From Acidobacteriota bacterium (lineage in GTDB: Bacteria; Actinomycetota; Acidimicrobiia; Acidimicrobiales; SHLQ01), in NCBI GenBank assembly GCA_022562835.1, contig JADFOM010000126.1, positions 1 through 7,232 of the forward strand: a stretch of 7,232 nt of DNA. Reading direction: 5' to 3'. Made by a program: the position numbers and the translations under genes. Below the pieces are notes generated by a model. The model was not told the DNA's origin. It was given only the letters and a program-made list of their open reading frames with translations, and searched no databases. Below are positions 6,139-7,232 of the stretch, piece by piece. How positions within the stretch are numbered: the first letter of the stretch is position 1; every line of letters begins with the position of its first letter.

Positions 6139-6576
6139 GCTTGTTTCGGATGGATCGCGCCCGGTAGTGAGAGGGCCGGTGGTGGGCGCCGTGTAGTTGC
6201 CGATCCACTCGTCGTTCCAGCTCTGATCGAACTGCTCAAGGTTGCACCCGGGTTTGTACACCGCGACCAGTTCGCGAGTCACCTGCTCGCGATGTGAGGG
6301 CAGCCCGCCGGGTATTTCATAGGTGCAAATGTGGATGCTCCATCGGTCGCCGGCCCGCTTCGTCCAACACGATGCCCGGGGATGGCCGAAGGGAAGTCGT
6401 TCGAGCGAGAGATCATCGGAGTGGTCGACGTAGATCACCGCGAACTCCTGGGACTTGGTCTCGGGACCAGGTCGGTACATGATCGCGTACACCGCGGCTT
6501 TGGCCGGAGGTGTCCAACCTGCGAGCACCCGCGGGCCTTCGAAGGGGTAGCCCGCCAGCGAGCCGAGCCTGATCAC
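6136..6576 (-). CDS. Conserved hypothetical protein with degenerate GIY-YIG-like pattern (146 aa)
   Basis: The start is taken as GTG at 6576-6574, which overlaps the upstream gene's TGA (GTGA) and has GAGG at 6587-6584, 7 nt before it. An ATG at 6633 would add 19 arginine-rich residues that only shadow the neighbouring frame. The 146-residue product starts MIRLGSLAGYPFEGP. It contains AVYAIMYRPGPE (near residue 29), FAVIYVDHSDDLS (about 44-56), HPRASCWTKRAGDRWSIHIC and later RELVAVYKPGCN. The order of an AVY strand, a YVD strand, a helix and an EL-Y-P-N ending resembles GIY-YIG domains (GIY, YVG, then E-LI-y-P-N), but with altered motif glycines, so nuclease activity is doubtful. No membrane helix is seen. 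It is the last gene of the coxE-containing minus-strand operon. The gene is secure; the fold assignment is tentative. Confidence 0.72.
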   Translation of the reverse strand: MIRLGSLAGYPFEGPRVLAGWTPPAKAAVYAIMYRPGPETKSQEFAVIYVDHSDDLSLERLPFGHPRASCWTKRAGDRWSIHICTYEIPGGLPSHREQVTRELVAVYKPGCNLEQFDQSWNDEWIGNYTAPTTGPLTTGRDPSETS

Positions 6577-6857
6577 TCGTCTTCCTCGAACTCGTCTTCG
6601 AAGCCGATCACCTCGGCACGAGCAACCGGCCAAGCCGGCAACTGTGCGACCTCTGCGGCCTGTATGAACGCGGGCACCGCGAGGTTCACGGCTTCGTCGG
6701 ACGTTTCGGCCTCGATTACCACTTGGGCGCCATACGACATCTTGCCGATGCCCGATGCAATCCCCTCCATTGTCGACACCGCATCGGCCAACGCGACTAT
6801 CTCGTCGAGCTCCAGGATCCGGTCACCGTCGGCCTCGATCGAGACGCTCCACTTCAC
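6573..6857 (-). CDS. Small conserved-looking cytosolic protein with acidic tail (94 aa), unknown function
   Basis: No named family is recognised. The first codon is GTG (6857-6855), 8 bp after the coxE stop; a modest AGG (AGGTAA on the minus strand) lies about 7 nt upstream. The product starts MKWSVSIEADGDRILELDEI, followed by VALADAVSTMEGIASGIGKM and SYGAQVVIEAETSDEAVNLA. This reads as an alternating strand-helix-strand-helix pattern (a small alpha/beta protein). It ends in a run of acidic residues, FEDEFEEDE. It has no cysteine, signal peptide or membrane helix. The gene overlaps the next start by GTGA. Its position directly after coxE and before the GIY-YIG-like gene means the three are almost certainly expressed together. 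The regular secondary-structure pattern and coupled neighbours make it a credible gene; its role in CO metabolism is unknown. Confidence 0.78.
   Translation of the reverse strand: MKWSVSIEADGDRILELDEIVALADAVSTMEGIASGIGKMSYGAQVVIEAETSDEAVNLAVPAFIQAAEVAQLPAWPVARAEVIGFEDEFEEDE
6584..6587 (-). promoter_or_regulatory. Shine-Dalgarno fixing a GTG start
   Basis: On the minus strand GAGG (within GAGGAAG) sits 7 nt before the GTG at 6576 and inside the 3' end of the preceding gene. It favours the GTG over the ATG at 6633 and shows translational coupling. Confidence 0.75.
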
Positions 6858-6865
6858 TGGGTTAC

Positions 6866-7232
6866 CTAACGCATTCCCGGGAGCATCTCGGCGAAGTCCC
6901 TGAGGCTGCGGAGGTTGTGAGCCGAGACGATTGTGTCAACGAACGGGGCGGCGACCATCATGCCGAGCGTATTCGGTTGGTAGTCGGGATCGTCGCCTTT
7001 GTGGGGGTTCATCCAGACGATGCGGTGGCACACCCGCGAGAGGCGTTCCATGGCGTCGGCGAGCCTGGCTGGGTCGCCTGTGTCGAGGCCGTCTGAACAG
7101 ATCACGACGATGGCCCCCCGGCTCATGCCTCGGCGGCCCCAGTTTCGAACGAACTCGTCAATCGAGTCGCCGATATGGGTGCCGCCGTCCCAGTCGGCGA
7201 CCTCGGCTGCGAAATGGGCTGCGGGGACACGG
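6866..7232 (-). CDS. coxE: CO dehydrogenase accessory protein CoxE, VWA domain, 5'-partial
   Basis: Only the last 121 residues are in the window; the frame stays open to the right edge, so the Met at 7126 is internal rather than the start. The visible part reads FAAEVADWDGGTHIGDSIDE, FVRNWGRRGMSRGAIVVICS, DGLDTGDPARLADAMERLSR, then CHRIVWMNPHKGDDPDYQPN and VDTIVSAHNLRSL. This is the C-terminal half of the CoxE/VWA family. GGTHIG holds the threonine, and SDGLDTGD the later aspartate, expected of a MIDAS metal site; the first motif (DxSxS) lies beyond the edge. CoxE acts with the MoxR-type AAA+ ATPase CoxD in building the Mo-Cu site of CODH in the cytoplasm, so coxD may be just upstream, outside the window. 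Two small genes follow it, 8 bp downstream and then overlapping. Its strand is opposite to coxL. Confidence 0.93.
   Translation of the reverse strand, partial: RVPAAHFAAEVADWDGGTHIGDSIDEFVRNWGRRGMSRGAIVVICSDGLDTGDPARLADAMERLSRVCHRIVWMNPHKGDDPDYQPNTLGMMVAAPFVDTIVSAHNLRSLRDFAEMLPGMR

Noticed and set aside
6157..6189. Inverted repeat GCGCCC / GGGCGC near the convergent junction as a possible terminator
   Set aside because: The loop is 21 nt, there is no T-run after it, and it lies within the minus-strand coding sequence; chance GC-rich pairing is enough to explain it.
6577..6633. ATG at 6633 as the start of the GIY-YIG-like gene
   Set aside because: It adds 19 arginine-rich residues that shadow the overlapping gene; the GTG at 6576 has a well-placed GAGG site and a GTGA overlap.
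6866..7126. An 86-residue ORF starting at the Met at 7126
   Set aside because: Translation continues upstream to the window edge with clear CoxE sequence (GGTHIGDSIDEFVRNWGRRG), so this Met is internal.

Overview
The window is gene-dense, high-GC bacterial DNA, most likely from an actinobacterium (Actinomycetota). That assignment is inferred from GC-rich codon use, GTG starts, tight ATGA/GTGA gene overlaps and protein flavour; no rRNA or other marker gene is present to confirm it. It covers part of an aerobic carbon monoxide dehydrogenase (cox) locus.

Plus strand, 1-6131, reads as one operon of nine genes. It opens with coxL, cut by the left edge. CoxL carries the AYRCSFR active-site loop that marks true (form I) Mo-Cu CO dehydrogenase. 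Next, overlapping by ATGA, is an XdhC-family maturation protein fused to a C-terminal YHS metal-binding-type domain. CoxG, an SRPBCC-fold accessory protein linked to CODH membrane attachment and electron transfer, overlaps that gene. After coxG come six consecutive unrecognised membrane-protein genes (3831-6131): five very small proteins with one N-terminal membrane helix and a charged helical tail, then a 288-residue protein with a membrane helix at each end and a central domain predicted to face outward. Spacing is 2-16 bp, or overlap, and several genes have strong Shine-Dalgarno sites.

Minus strand, 6136-7232, converges on this operon with only 4 bp between the stop codons. In transcription order it holds the 3' end of coxE (a von Willebrand A-type CODH accessory protein, cut by the right edge), a 94-residue unknown protein with an acidic tail, and a 146-residue protein resembling a degenerate GIY-YIG domain. 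The last gene starts at a GTG that overlaps its neighbour's stop.

Taken together: CoxL oxidises CO, the XdhC-YHS protein and CoxE probably help mature the Mo-Cu site, and CoxG probably couples the enzyme to the membrane or quinone pool. The best candidate for something undescribed is the six-gene membrane cassette, which may form a membrane platform for CODH. That role is inferred only from gene position and predicted topology. No RNA gene, CRISPR array, mobile element or intergenic stretch longer than 16 bp was seen.
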